A stretch of 64,000 nt of DNA from Opitutus sp. (GCA_009695065.1 SIBR01000004.1:62001-126000); one strand, 5' to 3'; counted from the stretch's first letter, positions 1-8,654 are shown. The notes: generated by a model not told the origin, from the sequence alone. Numbers and translations are program-made.

Positions 1-369
1 CTTGCCGACATGGAACTGAACGCGGCCAAACATCCGCGGATCGTTGAACACCAATGCATGCCTCGCGGTGACCAGCACGAGATGATCGTGTTTGGCGGGC
101 AGATGACTGGCGGGCCTGGCCGTCAACTCGCCGGACATGCCCAGATGAATCCCCAGCCAGGCATCGCCGCTGAAGCGAAAAAGCATCTGTTTGGCCTCGG
201 CCGTGGAGGAGATGAATTTCGCGCCGGTCAGTGCGCGGTGAAACCTAGGCAGGTCCAACTCTCGCAGGAGTTTTTTCTTTTCGTGGGTGAGGACCCGAAC
301 GACCCGCCGGCCATGCCCCGCCCGATGCCAGCGTTTCCGGAAAAATTCGACCTCGGCGAGTTCGGGCAT
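1..369 (-). CDS. mutM: Formamidopyrimidine-DNA glycosylase (Fpg/MutM), N-terminal part, cut by window edge
   Basis: Base-excision repair glycosylase/AP lyase that removes oxidised purines. Only the first 123 codons are present and the frame is open to base 1, so the C-terminal H2TH and zinc-finger parts lie outside. The translation starts MPELAEVEFF, which keeps the catalytic Pro2 and the essential Glu3; most family members have Pro at position 5 where this one has Ala. Further family blocks are LGIHLGMSGE, HDHLVL and FNDPRMFGR. The ATG is 63 bp downstream of the gmhB stop on the same strand, so it may be the last gene of the pepP-hldA-gmhB run. A plus-strand frame over the same bases has no family resemblance and is a shadow. 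Confidence 0.9.
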   Translation of the reverse strand, partial: MPELAEVEFFRKRWHRAGHGRRVVRVLTHEKKKLLRELDLPRFHRALTGAKFISSTAEAKQMLFRFSGDAWLGIHLGMSGELTARPASHLPAKHDHLVLVTARHALVFNDPRMFGRVQFHVGK

Positions 370-432
370 GGAGCGGAATGAGAGCCGGCTGGAAGGGAAT
401 GAGACCGACGGGAATGGCAATCGGGCCTGTCG

Positions 433-963
433 CTAGGACAGGGTGGCGACGAATTCGACCAGACTGGAGAAAACGGGGATGCCGGGCGGCGCGAAGTTCG
501 TCCAGCCCGCGAGGTCGTACTTGCCCGAGCAAACGGCCGCGGCGTTGATGCCGGCGTTGAGGCCGGCCTGGATGTCGCTCTCGCGATCACCAATCATCCA
601 GGAGTGCGTGGGGTCGAGGCGATGGCGCGCGATGCTCTCGACGATGAAGCGTGGCGAGGGTTTACGATACGCGGAGGGCTGGTCGGACGCTTCGGGGGCG
701 ATGCAGATGTCGTCGAAAACGGGCCGGGAAAGTTCCAAGAGTTCCTCCATGCGATGGTTGCAACGGAGCGCGTCGTTCATCGTGTGCAAGCCCCGGCCGA
801 TGCCGGACTGGTTGGTGAAAAGGAAAAGCTTGTAGCCGAGCGTGCGGGCATGGCGAAGCGCGCCGGCCACGCCGGGGATGAGTTCCACTCCGGCCGGATC
901 GGCAAGGTAGTGCTTGTCGAGGATGAGCGTGCCATCCCGATCGAGAAAAAGAGCTTTGGGCAT
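433..963 (-). CDS. gmhB: D-glycero-beta-D-manno-heptose-1,7-bisphosphate 7-phosphatase (GmhB-like HAD phosphatase)
   Basis: HAD-superfamily phosphatase of 176 aa that removes the 7-phosphate in ADP-heptose synthesis for LPS core. The nucleophile motif LFLDRDGTLI is at residues 5-14, motif II FTNQSG at about 49, the lysine of YRKPSP at about 99, and the acidic motif MIGDRESDIQAG at about 123. Length is typical. In E. coli GmhB a CxH...CxC zinc loop precedes RKP; here that stretch reads CIAPEASDQPSAYRKP and lacks the His and the later Cys residues, so the zinc site appears to be lost. The related histidinol-phosphatase activity is an alternative, but the gene lies 81 bp after hldA on the same strand, which favours the heptose role. 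Confidence 0.85.
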   Translation of the reverse strand: MPKALFLDRDGTLILDKHYLADPAGVELIPGVAGALRHARTLGYKLFLFTNQSGIGRGLHTMNDALRCNHRMEELLELSRPVFDDICIAPEASDQPSAYRKPSPRFIVESIARHRLDPTHSWMIGDRESDIQAGLNAGINAAAVCSGKYDLAGWTNFAPPGIPVFSSLVEFVATLS

Positions 964-1044
964 CGTGGCTGGGCGGGCGAAGTGAGGGAGAAACCAAACG
1001 GCGACTCGGCCCGAGACCGGGCGTTCTCCGCTGGAGCCGGAAGA

Positions 1045-2019
1045 CTAGCGGGTCCGGACGGAGCGGATCAGCTCCTTGGGCGTAACGGTGGCCGTGCCGA
1101 TCTTGCCGACGACGACGCTCGCGGCGGCATTGGCAAAATGAGCGGCGGCTTCAAGCGTGGCACCGGCGGCGAGCGCCAGCACGAGGGCGGCCAGGGAAGT
1201 GTCGCCCGCGCCTGAAACGTCGAAGACTTCGCGGGCGGCGGTCCGGATAGTTCGGATGATCCGGCCGTTCGCGCTGAGCAGCATGCCGTCCTCGCCAAGA
1301 GTGATGACGAGGTGCTTGGTGGCGTAGCGTTCGTGCAGGCGGGCGCAAACCTCGGCGGCCGGAAAGGGCGCGTGTGGGGCGAGTTCAATCCCGGCGAGCT
1401 GGAGCGATTCGCGTTTGTTGGGCGTGATGAGATCGAGGCCGTGAAACGGAAGCTGGCGCTTCGGTTTCGGGTCGAGCGCGATGAATTTTCCCGCGGCGCG
1501 CGCGAGTTTCGTCACGCGGGCGACGATCTCACCGGTGAGAATGCCCTTGGCGTAATCGGAAAGGATCACGGCGTCGGATGCGGCGATTTCCTGCGCCAGC
1601 AAGGCCTCGGCGCGCGGCGCGCTCAACCGGTATTTGGCGGGCGGGGCCTCGCGATCGAGCCGGCACAGCTGCTGGTGCTGCACGAGCACACGCGTTTTGA
1701 CGATGGTCGGGGCTTCGCCGGGAGTGGGCAAAATGGCGATGGCCTTGGCGTGCAGGATTGCGGTGAGGCGTTCCCCATCGGTGTCCTTGCCGATGTATCC
1801 CGCGACGGCGCACCGGGCCCCGAGGGAGGCGATGTTGAGCGCCACATTGGCGGCGCCGCCGGCGGTCCAGGAATCGCGCGCGATGTCGACGACGGGAACC
1901 GGCGCCTCGGGGGAAATGCGCGTGGCATCGCCCCAGATATAGTGGTCGAGCATCATGTCGCCGACTACGAGGACCCGCAGGCCGGCGATTTTTTTCAGGA
2001 GCGAAGGCAGGCCTTTCAT
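1045..2019 (-). CDS. hldA: D-glycero-beta-D-manno-heptose-7-phosphate kinase (RfaE domain I / HldA)
   Basis: PfkB-family sugar kinase of 324 aa that phosphorylates heptose 7-phosphate at C1, the step before GmhB. The N-terminal signature is VLVVGDMMLDHYIWGD. The substrate-binding block is TAGGAANVALNIASLG, and the ATP/anion-hole signature DVSGAGDTSLAAL near residue 265 contains the catalytic Asp. E. coli HldE is a fusion with an adenylyltransferase; here only the kinase half is encoded, matching the split HldA/HldC arrangement. No HldC or GmhA was seen in the window. The start overlaps the stop of the upstream aminopeptidase by one base (TGATG), which implies translational coupling. Confidence 0.92.
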   Translation of the reverse strand: MKGLPSLLKKIAGLRVLVVGDMMLDHYIWGDATRISPEAPVPVVDIARDSWTAGGAANVALNIASLGARCAVAGYIGKDTDGERLTAILHAKAIAILPTPGEAPTIVKTRVLVQHQQLCRLDREAPPAKYRLSAPRAEALLAQEIAASDAVILSDYAKGILTGEIVARVTKLARAAGKFIALDPKPKRQLPFHGLDLITPNKRESLQLAGIELAPHAPFPAAEVCARLHERYATKHLVITLGEDGMLLSANGRIIRTIRTAAREVFDVSGAGDTSLAALVLALAAGATLEAAAHFANAAASVVVGKIGTATVTPKELIRSVRTR

Positions 2020-3191
2020 CAGAGTTCCCAGTTGTAGTGGAAGCGCGAAAGCATCTTCGGGGCGCCGGCGGTGACTTGTACGACGTCCTCAATCCGGCAT
2101 CCACCCAAGCCGGGGTAGTAGAGTCCCGGTTCGACCGTCACGACGGAGTTTTTCTTCAAGACATAGTCGATGGCGGAACTGACGCGGGGTGGCTCGTGCA
2201 CGTCGAGCCCGAGTCCATGGCCGGTCCCGTGGAAGAAGCCGACGGAGCCCTTGGCGGTATGCCGGGTTTCGTAGCCCCGTGCCTTGAATACCTCCACCAC
2301 CTGGTGGTGCACCATGCGGCCGTTGACCCCGGCGCGAATCGTCTTGAGTGCGGCACGCTGGGCGTCCCGGACGGCGGCGACAAGGGCGCGCTGGGCGTCG
2401 GAGGCGCGGCCGCGCAGGAAAGTGCGCGTCATGTCCCCGTGATAGCCGTTCTTGGTCAGCCGCGGGAAGACATCCACGATGATCAGTTCGTCGGCGCGCA
2501 ACGGCCCGGAGCCCCGCTCATGCGGGTCGCAGGCCTGGTCGCCGCCGGCGATGATGGTGTTGAAGGACACGGCCCCCGCTTCGAGGCAGGCGGTCTCGAC
2601 CGCGATTTTGAGCCGCTCGCTGGTGAGGACGGCGCCGCGGTGGATGAGTTTTCGTCCTTGGATTTTGCTCGCGCGCAAAATGCGTTCGGCGGCCGCGATC
2701 CCCAGCGCGCTGCAGCGATTGCCCGCGCGGATCTCCGCGGCTTCCGCCGGCGTTTTGAGCTCGCGTTGCGGGAAGAGTGCGCCCTCGGCGACCTCAAGGT
2801 CGAGCCCGAGTTCGAAGAGCTTTTCATACACGCCCGCGGGAAAATCCTGGGGCACGGTAAACCGCTTCTGCCCGAGTTCCCGGGCGACCAAGTGGATCAC
2901 CTCGGCAGCCCCGGGCCTGCGTTGCGGCCAGAGTTCGCGGGCGCGCTGCAAATAGCTCTCCAGCGGCAGCACGACATCGAAGTCAGAGGTGCGCCGCACC
3001 CGGCCGAATTCGAGCGCGCCGACGACCGCGTATTTCCGGCCTTTAACGCCGAGCGCCACAAACGGGTCGGGCACGTTGACGCGCCCAAAGTACAGGCAGT
3101 CTGCGCTTCGTTCCGTGCTGGCGTAAAGGAGAGGCGAGAAGGAGGTTTTCGGAGGCAAGGCTTGACCGAGGTTAAAATTGGATTGGTGCAA
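2019..3191 (-). CDS. M24-family aminopeptidase (Xaa-Pro aminopeptidase/PepP-like)
   Basis: Metallopeptidase of the pita-bread fold that removes N-terminal residues, commonly before proline. The two-metal ligand set is visible: Asp in IIVDVFPRL, Asp in HGDMTRTF, His in GTGHGLGLDVHEP, Glu in TVEPGLYY and Glu in RIEDVV. The first 150 residues form the typical creatinase-like N domain. The longest frame begins with TTG at 3191 and there is no nearby ATG. Because relatives begin close to the LLYAST segment, the true start could be a few codons further in. The gene is cytoplasmic, with no signal peptide, and overlaps hldA by one base as first gene of a likely operon. Confidence 0.88.
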   Translation of the reverse strand: MHQSNFNLGQALPPKTSFSPLLYASTERSADCLYFGRVNVPDPFVALGVKGRKYAVVGALEFGRVRRTSDFDVVLPLESYLQRARELWPQRRPGAAEVIHLVARELGQKRFTVPQDFPAGVYEKLFELGLDLEVAEGALFPQRELKTPAEAAEIRAGNRCSALGIAAAERILRASKIQGRKLIHRGAVLTSERLKIAVETACLEAGAVSFNTIIAGGDQACDPHERGSGPLRADELIIVDVFPRLTKNGYHGDMTRTFLRGRASDAQRALVAAVRDAQRAALKTIRAGVNGRMVHHQVVEVFKARGYETRHTAKGSVGFFHGTGHGLGLDVHEPPRVSSAIDYVLKKNSVVTVEPGLYYPGLGGCRIEDVVQVTAGAPKMLSRFHYNWEL

Positions 3192-3321
3192 TTACCCAAT
3201 GTCGGAAGGGAAAACGCAAATCCGGTTTGGGGCGTCGGATTGAGGACGCTGCGGGTTTGGGCTTGATCGGGACCACTCGCTCGCCAAGGCCCGCCGCCCG
3301 GCGTGCCCCGGTCGAAAATCA

Positions 3322-4224
3322 TTATTTTGGTTTGAGGCGCACCTCGAACAGCTTCGGCCAGTTTTTTCCCGTCACAAACAAGCGATCGCGCGTCGCGTCG
3401 TAGGCGATGCCGTTGAGGACGTCGGTGTCGGCATGCCGATCTTTGGGCGGGAGCAGGCCAAAAAAATCGATTGTGCCCACGACCTTGCCGGTCGCGGGAT
3501 CGATCCGGACGATCGTCTGGCTCTGCCAGACGTTGGCGAACAGCTCGCCCTTGATATACTCAAGCTCATTCAACATCCGGACGGGCTGACCTTGGTTTAA
3601 AACCGGCACCGTGCGCGTCATCTTGAACGTAACGGGATCGATGAACCGGAGTTGATGCGTGCCATCGCTAAGGATCAAAGACCGCCCGTCGGTCGTCAGC
3701 CCCCAGCCTTCGCCCGGGTAGGAGAACTCCCTTTCGCGTTCAAACGTCTCGAGGTTGTAAACGAAGCCCTTTTGATTCTTCCACGTAAGTTGATAGATCT
3801 TCCCTTTGAGCACCGTCATTCCCTCGGCAAAGTACTCGGAAGGCAGTTTCACCTGCTGCAGGATGCGACCGGTCGCCAGATCGACGCGGCGCAGGGTCGA
3901 TTGGCCGTTCAACCCGGTGCTTTCGAGCAAGCGATCGTTGAGGAAGACCAATCCCTGGGTGAATGCTTCCGGATCGTGCGGCCAGACGTTCACGATTTCG
4001 TAGGTGTAGGCGGTGATCCCGGCGGTGGCTGAATCGCGCGGCGAAGAGGACGGGATGGTTCCCGAGGTCACTTTCGGTGCTTCGGCCTGTTTATCGGCAC
4101 ATCCGGTCAGTAGCGCAAGATTGAGCCCGGCCAGCACGGAGGCCGGGATGCCGGAACGCGGCGGTCGCGAGGGGCGGCGGAGTTGAAGCAGGAATCTCGT
4201 CTTCACGTTTTCTGGGGAATCCAT
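3322..4224 (-). CDS. Glutaminyl-peptide cyclotransferase (glutamine cyclotransferase family), predicted lipoprotein
   Basis: Beta-propeller glutamine cyclotransferase (PF05096 type) that converts N-terminal Gln to pyroglutamate. Family blocks are EAFTQGLVF, STLRRVDLATG, LTWKNQKGFVY, GWGLTTDG, ILSDGT, LNELEYIKG and VLNGIAYD, in the expected order through about 300 aa. The start is placed at the ATG at 4224 rather than the upstream TTG. The N-terminus is basic, followed by a hydrophobic stretch ending LALLTGC, a good lipobox, so the mature protein probably begins with a lipidated Cys and sits in the periplasm or outer membrane. It lies 43 bp after the end of a minus-strand hypothetical gene. 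Confidence 0.86.
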   Translation of the reverse strand: MDSPENVKTRFLLQLRRPSRPPRSGIPASVLAGLNLALLTGCADKQAEAPKVTSGTIPSSSPRDSATAGITAYTYEIVNVWPHDPEAFTQGLVFLNDRLLESTGLNGQSTLRRVDLATGRILQQVKLPSEYFAEGMTVLKGKIYQLTWKNQKGFVYNLETFEREREFSYPGEGWGLTTDGRSLILSDGTHQLRFIDPVTFKMTRTVPVLNQGQPVRMLNELEYIKGELFANVWQSQTIVRIDPATGKVVGTIDFFGLLPPKDRHADTDVLNGIAYDATRDRLFVTGKNWPKLFEVRLKPK

Positions 4225-4267
4225 GCTGCCCGGCGTGATCGCCAATTTGGTCGCGGTAAAGGAAGCG

Positions 4268-4705
4268 TTACTCTTTGGGAATCTCGTTATCCGTCTTCAG
4301 CACGAGGACCGGCGTCTTCGTCTTCACCCACATGTCCGCTTCCTTGAAGAACTTTGCCGGCACGTTTTCGATCGCCTCGCCGACGGTCTTCACCGGCAGG
4401 AGCTGACCTTTTTTCGTAGTGTTGTAGTCGTAGGAGCAGCGGAAGAGGCGGTCCTGGGTCGTCGCGACACTTTCGCTTTCCGGGATCTGCAACACCCACC
4501 CGACCAGGTCCGTTTTGGGCATTTTACCGTCGGGGTCGCTGACGAGGATGACGAGCTGCTTTTTTACCGCCGGTGGCTTGTCCCCGTCACCGCCATCGGG
4601 TTGGGCAGCCAGGTTCATCTCCTCGACCACGCGGCGAAGCAAGGCGGGGTCGACCTGGTTCTTTTTCAAAATTTCAGCCACTTTGCTGATATCAATTTTC
4701 GGCAT
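4268..4705 (-). CDS. Conserved hypothetical protein, 145 aa
   Basis: No family recognised. The start is set at the ATG of MPKIDISK (4705), because the longer open frame upstream reads backwards through the NUDIX gene on the other strand and has no sense there. The protein is soluble and lysine/aspartate-rich, with a central Gly/Asp-rich linker (DGGDGDKPP) between a helical N-terminus and a second half containing QDRLFRCSYDY and PVLVLKTDNE. No signal peptide or membrane segment is visible. Codon use matches its neighbours. It is divergent from the NUDIX gene, with only 36 bp between the two starts. Confidence 0.7.
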   Translation of the reverse strand: MPKIDISKVAEILKKNQVDPALLRRVVEEMNLAAQPDGGDGDKPPAVKKQLVILVSDPDGKMPKTDLVGWVLQIPESESVATTQDRLFRCSYDYNTTKKGQLLPVKTVGEAIENVPAKFFKEADMWVKTKTPVLVLKTDNEIPKE

Positions 4706-4723
4706 GGTGTTTTGGCTTCTAAG

Positions 4724-4748
4724 AAGCACGAATGGACACGAATGGACC
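4724..4748. repeat. Short periodic repeat (acgaatggac units)
   Basis: Two direct copies of ACGAATGGAC occur in tandem (4729-4748) after AAGC, between the divergent starts of the hypothetical gene and the NUDIX gene. The tract runs into the 5' end of the NUDIX coding region. Similar imperfect ten-base periodic tracts occur at 43373-43463 and, more loosely, at 44517-44610. Confidence 0.45.
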
Positions 4749-5278
4749 TCAATGTAAAGACCGGTGGTGGCGAGGAGTGGTTCGATGTCGTCAACGAACG
4801 CGACGAGGTCGTCGACCGGGCACTCCGCCGCGAGGTGCATGCCCGGGGTCTGTGGCATCGGGCGGTGCATGTGCTCGTTTTCGATGCGGCGGGCCGGGTC
4901 TTTTTGCAAAAGCGCTCGATGATCAAAGACCTTTCGCCCGGTCTGTGGGACTCTTCCTGTTCGGGGCACCTCGATGCCGGCGAGGACTATGATCCCGCGG
5001 CAATCCGCGAACTCGGCGAAGAAATAGGCGTGCGGGTCAGCCAGGCTCCCGCGCGCTGGTTTCGAATCGAGGCCTGCGTGGAGACCGGATGGGAATTCGT
5101 CTGGGTCTACCGGTTGCGGCACGTAGGGCCGTTTACACTGCATCCGGAGGAGATCGAGTGCGGCGAATGGATGGTGCCGGCGGAGGTTACGCGGCAGATC
5201 GCCCGGCGGCCGGAGGATTTCTGTCCGTCATTCAAACTGATCTGGTCACTTGCAAGCCGGCGGCCGGAACTGGTTTAA
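4742..5278 (+). CDS. NUDIX hydrolase (YfcD/IPP-isomerase-like subfamily)
   Basis: Hydrolase of nucleoside-diphosphate-linked compounds, 178 aa. The NUDIX box is complete: GHLDAGEDYDPAAIRELGEE fits Gx5Ex7REUxEE and is followed by IGV. The N-terminal block EEWFDVVNERDEVV and the HRAVHVLVF segment are typical of the YfcD/isopentenyl-diphosphate-isomerase-like group; the substrate cannot be told from sequence. The start is placed at the ATG at 4742. A longer upstream open frame exists but reads antisense through the minus-strand hypothetical gene. The ATG lies inside a short acgaatggac repeat, so the first residues may not be conserved. Confidence 0.88.
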   Translation: MDLNVKTGGGEEWFDVVNERDEVVDRALRREVHARGLWHRAVHVLVFDAAGRVFLQKRSMIKDLSPGLWDSSCSGHLDAGEDYDPAAIRELGEEIGVRVSQAPARWFRIEACVETGWEFVWVYRLRHVGPFTLHPEEIECGEWMVPAEVTRQIARRPEDFCPSFKLIWSLASRRPELV

Positions 5279-5326
5279 ACCAGCGTGGGCATCGTTGGCC
5301 GGATTCCCGGCCGGGTCGGGCATCCG

Positions 5327-5626
5327 CTACGTAAACGACGGACCGTTGCCCGTGATGCGGCGGCCCGAGAGTTTGCCCGGGCCGCTATTCTCGCTCAGCC
5401 GCTTGATTTCCTCGAACTGCTTGCCGGAGATCAGGCGGCGGGGGACACGCTTTTCGGCTTCATGGACCAGCCGCTCGCGATCGTCGTCGCTAGGCTCGTG
5501 CGGGATCCACGAGGTGTGGTGGCCTTGGTGGTGGGTCCACTCGATATTGCCGCCGTGGACGGCGACATTGATCTGAAGTTTATTTCCATCTGCGTCCTTC
5601 GTCCACCATCCGAACTCAATGCTCAT
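5327..5626 (-). CDS. Conserved hypothetical protein, 99 aa
   Basis: Small soluble protein of unknown role. It opens MSIEFGWWTKDADGNKL and then has a His-rich stretch (EWTHHQGHHTSWIPHE, residues about 29-44). An acidic/basic helical part follows (DDDRERLVHEAEKRV) before the end at NGPSFT. Strong third-position GC and an ATG start suggest it is genuinely coded. The His cluster could bind a metal, but that is only inference. It ends 48 bp from the convergent NUDIX gene and starts just 9 bp downstream of the metallophosphoesterase on the same strand. Confidence 0.65.
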   Translation of the reverse strand: MSIEFGWWTKDADGNKLQINVAVHGGNIEWTHHQGHHTSWIPHEPSDDDRERLVHEAEKRVPRRLISGKQFEEIKRLSENSGPGKLSGRRITGNGPSFT

Positions 5627-5635
5627 GAGGATGTG

Positions 5636-6474
5636 TCAGCCAAAGCTCACGCGTCCGCGAGCGCAAACTCCGCGACGCTCGCAGCGGGATGAAACTCCCC
5701 CGTCCGTAGAATCACTTTTCGGACAATGAGCCGCGTGGGGGGTTACATCGACTGCGTAGCCGCCCAACGGCGGGCAAAATGAGCCGGTGTTGATGACCGT
5801 GATGCCATCAGGCATCCGCCAGATGCCCGGCCGGTGGGTGTGGCCGGTGACGATGAATCGGGCGGGCGGCCGGTGACGGCGGAGCAGGGCGACGGCCCGG
5901 GGCGGTTCGTCGCGCCACGCGCGCAGGATCCGCAGCACGCGCAGCGGGGGCCAGATCGTGTCGGCGGCGAAGCGCCAAGCGTATTTCAGAGGGTGCGTTT
6001 CCGACTGGTGGCGTTGGGGCACCTGGGCGGCGACCCGGCGCCACACAGCGAGGCGATGGTCGAATTCGGAAATGGCATGGGGAGTTGGATTCGATCGTTC
6101 CGCCGCCATCAAATGCCGGATTAACAGCACGTCCCGGCTCCACGGCACGATGTCATCAAACAGAATATCACCATGCACGGCCAAGATGCGGCCGGCGGCG
6201 AGGTCGAGTGCGTGGACGGCGGAAAAATCGGCGTCGTGATTGCCGGTCAGAAAAGTTGCCTTCGCCGCCTCGCCCGGAAAAAATCGAGCACCTCGGTTTG
6301 AAGTTCAACCGTGCGGTGCGGGGCGGGGCCCGGCCGGGTGTCGAGCGTATCGCCGTTGAGCACGAGCTGTGCGACCCCGTGCAGGAGCGGCCGAAGTTGG
6401 GCGAGCCGGTGGACGCGGCTCGCCCGGTCGCCAAAATGGATGTCGGAGAGGATGCGGGTGATTTCGGACGACAC
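5636..6474 (-). pseudogene. Calcineurin-like metallophosphoesterase, interrupted by a one-base frameshift
   Basis: Two frames together make one UDP-2,3-diacylglucosamine-hydrolase-like phosphoesterase. The first part (6474-6247, GTG start) carries LSDIHFGD and LVLNGDTLDT, the first two metal motifs. The second part carries TGNHDADF, LAVHGDI and VTGHTHRPG, the remaining metal ligands. The break is at the run of six A (6278-6283, T on the coding strand): adding one base restores DFFPGEAAKATFLTGNHDA without a stop. All catalytic residues survive on either side, which argues for a recent event, phase variation or a consensus error rather than old decay. The real substrate is unknown. Confidence 0.8.
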
Positions 6475-6616
6475 GGTTCGATTTACAGCGGCGGTCTATG
6501 CCGACGGGGCGGGGTGCGAACAACTGCAATTCCGGCCGCCCGCTGGGAGTGGAGTTCCGGAGTCGTTTGGGGACGGAGGCTTGTTGGGCGGTCCGGTGGT
6601 CTGGCAGCGTCCCCTG

Positions 6617-7180
6617 ATGCGCGGACCATGCCTGATCGCTTTCGTGATGCTTGCCTGGGTGGCCCGTGCCAATCGCGTGGACGACCTCGGTCGAATTCAC
6701 CTCGAAGCCATCGGAGGCAAGGCGCGGGTCTCGGCCCTTGCCGCCGTGCAGGCGACGGGCGCGGTGGTCACCGGCGGAACCCGCGTGCGGTTTATCATGA
6801 CCGCCGCCCGCCCGGCCAAACTGCGCATTGAATTGGAACGGGCAGGGCGCACCAAGGTGCAGGGCTACGATGGCACGGATTCGCCGAGGGAGTTCGATAC
6901 CGGCAGCTGGCCGCCGCGCTACCAACCGATGCCGGCGAATTCCGCCAAGGCGTTTATCGCCGACGCCGAGTTCGACGATCCCTGGTGGCCGGGGCGGCGG
7001 GCGGCTATACATTTGAATACGGCGGGGAGGTGCAGGCAGAAACGTTTTCGCGGCCGCGCCCGGCGGCACCGACGTCTGGATCGTGACGGCAGCTTTCCAC
7101 GGGGCGGACAGGCCGGGACGTTGGCGGCGTCCGATCGTTTCGCGGCTTGCCACTCGTCCAGGCGGGCAATGGAGTCGCGC
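6617..7180 (+). pseudogene. Decayed exported protein resembling LolA-like outer-membrane lipoprotein-sorting proteins
   Basis: The intact part starts at the ATG at 6617 with a short hydrophobic leader (LIAFVMLAWVARA) and continues with IHLEAIGGKARVSAL, RIELERAGRTKVQGYDG and AKAFIADAEFDDP. This is a pattern seen in exported proteins that track lipoprotein-carrier-type beta sheets. At the CCC of 6980-6982 the frame breaks. Adding one base gives LVAGAAGGYTFEYGGEVQAE, which matches what should follow, but that frame soon stops, and a further frame carries TDVWIV. The C-terminal part is missing, because the next gene starts at 7182. The reading is uncertain; the leader and first 120 residues are the supported part. 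Confidence 0.5.
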
Positions 7181-7181
7181 C

Positions 7182-7679
7182 ATGGCACTCTACGGCTCAC
7201 TCGAAACCATTCGCGCGCAGGCGCCAAGCCTGCCGGGATTTGCCGCGGCTTTTTCCTATGTGGAGGAATTACTGCGCCCCGGCTCGGCGGCCCAGCAACG
7301 CATCCGCTCGATCGCCGCGGGCAATACCCAGAAGGTCGACCTGGGCGAAGGGGTCTTTGCCGTCGAACAGGTCTTTGAGAGCAAGGCGCGGGTGGAAGGC
7401 TTTTTCGAATCCCACCGCAAGTATATCGACGTGCAGGTGGTCGTTGAAGGCGAGGAGTTGATGGAGCTGGCCGACATCGCGCGGATGAAAATCCGGCAGC
7501 CCTATGACGCCGAGCGCGACTTGATCGTGTACGAAGACAATGCTGACGCTTGCGTGCTGCGAGTGTTTCCGGGGCAGGTGGCCGTCTATTTTCCCGTCGA
7601 CGTGCATATGCCGACGCTGCGGGTCCGGGCCACGCCGGTGCTGGTGCGCAAGACGGTGGTCAAGATCCCCGTGAGCTGA
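7182..7679 (+). CDS. YhcH/YjgK/YiaL (DUF386) family protein
   Basis: Cupin-like beta-sandwich protein of 165 aa, in the family that includes TabA and YiaL and is linked to sugar or sialic-acid catabolism and biofilm control. Visible blocks are SHRKYIDVQVVVEGEELM, YDAERDLIVYED, FPGQVAVYFPVDVHMP and a C-terminal VRKTVVKIPV. The last is the usual ending of the family and carries its conserved Lys. The start is the ATG of MALYGSLETI; the open frame upstream belongs to the decayed gene before it. It is followed 70 bp later by rlmJ on the same strand. Confidence 0.88.
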   Translation: MALYGSLETIRAQAPSLPGFAAAFSYVEELLRPGSAAQQRIRSIAAGNTQKVDLGEGVFAVEQVFESKARVEGFFESHRKYIDVQVVVEGEELMELADIARMKIRQPYDAERDLIVYEDNADACVLRVFPGQVAVYFPVDVHMPTLRVRATPVLVRKTVVKIPVS

Positions 7680-7748
7680 CGGATGTCCTCTCCGCTGGCC
7701 CAGCCCGCGGCGGCTTGAGGGCCCGACGGCCGCCAGGGTTTTCTCGGC

Positions 7749-8615
7749 ATGAACTACCGGCATCATTTTCACGCAGGCAATTTTGCCGACGTGATGAAGC
7801 ATGCCCTGCTGGTGAGCCTGATTCGAGCCCTCCAGAAAAAGGAAAAGGGATTTTTCTATCTCGATACGCATGCGGGGCAGGGTCGCTATGATCTGTCGGT
7901 GGCGGCGAGCGGCGATTCCCTGGCGCGCAAACCCGAATGGCCCGAAGGCGTCGGCCGCCTCTGGAGGCGCGAGGCCGTTCCGCCGGCGTTGGCGGAATAT
8001 TTCGGCCTGGTTCGCGACTTCGATTGGCGCTTCGGCAACCGGGAATCCGTTCCGAGGTATTACCCGGGTTCGCCGCAGCTCGCCCAGCTTCTGTTGCGGC
8101 CTCAGGATCGGATGGCGGTGTGCGAACGGCAACCGACCGACTGCGCCGCTTTGCGGGAGGAGCTTTTATTCAACACCGGAGTTTCCGTGCACGAAATGGA
8201 TGGCTATGTCGCTGTGCGGGGCATGCTGCCGCCACCCGAACGCCGGGCCCTCGTGCTGATCGATCCGCCCTTTGAAAATCGGAATGAGGTGGCGCAAATC
8301 GCCCGGGCCCTCGACGAGGGATTGCGGCGTTTCCGCAGCGGCGTGTTTGCGATCTGGTATCCGGTGACCGATCGCGTGCGGGTGGACGATTTTTTTGCGG
8401 CGGTGAGGGCTTTGCGGCCGCCCCCGACCCTGACCGCCGAGCTGGCGATCGCCGGTGATCAGGTGCCGCTCAAAATGAAGGGCTGCGGACTCGTGGTCAT
8501 CAATCCGCCCTGGCAGTTCGATCAATCGGCGGGGGCCGTACTCTCGATTCTCGCCTCCGAGCTGGCGCAAGCCCCGGGCGGTGGCGGGCGCGTCAAATGG
8601 TTGGTACCCGAATGA
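7749..8615 (+). CDS. rlmJ: 23S rRNA (adenine(2030)-N6)-methyltransferase RlmJ
   Basis: SAM-dependent methyltransferase of 288 aa that modifies A2030 of 23S rRNA. The diagnostic N-terminus MNYRHHFHAGNFADVMKHA is present, followed by the SAM-site segment FFYLDTHAGQGRYDL. The catalytic motif LVLIDPPFE is near residue 174 (DPPF is the family form of the N6-adenine DPPY motif). The end contains CGLVVINPPWQ, also typical. Length equals the usual 280-290 aa, and nothing suggests truncation. Confidence 0.95.
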   Translation: MNYRHHFHAGNFADVMKHALLVSLIRALQKKEKGFFYLDTHAGQGRYDLSVAASGDSLARKPEWPEGVGRLWRREAVPPALAEYFGLVRDFDWRFGNRESVPRYYPGSPQLAQLLLRPQDRMAVCERQPTDCAALREELLFNTGVSVHEMDGYVAVRGMLPPPERRALVLIDPPFENRNEVAQIARALDEGLRRFRSGVFAIWYPVTDRVRVDDFFAAVRALRPPPTLTAELAIAGDQVPLKMKGCGLVVINPPWQFDQSAGAVLSILASELAQAPGGGGRVKWLVPE

Positions 8616-8654
8616 GGCGCGCCTTTTTTCGGCGGTGCCGGCCTCGGGCGCTTG

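Noticed and set aside
10..381. 123-codon plus-strand open frame at the left edge.
   Set aside because: Antisense to mutM, whose MPELAEVE, GMSGE and NDPRMFGR motifs are unmistakable.
8616..8632. GGCGCGCC followed by TTTTTT after rlmJ as terminator.
   Set aside because: Stem is only four bp with no loop.
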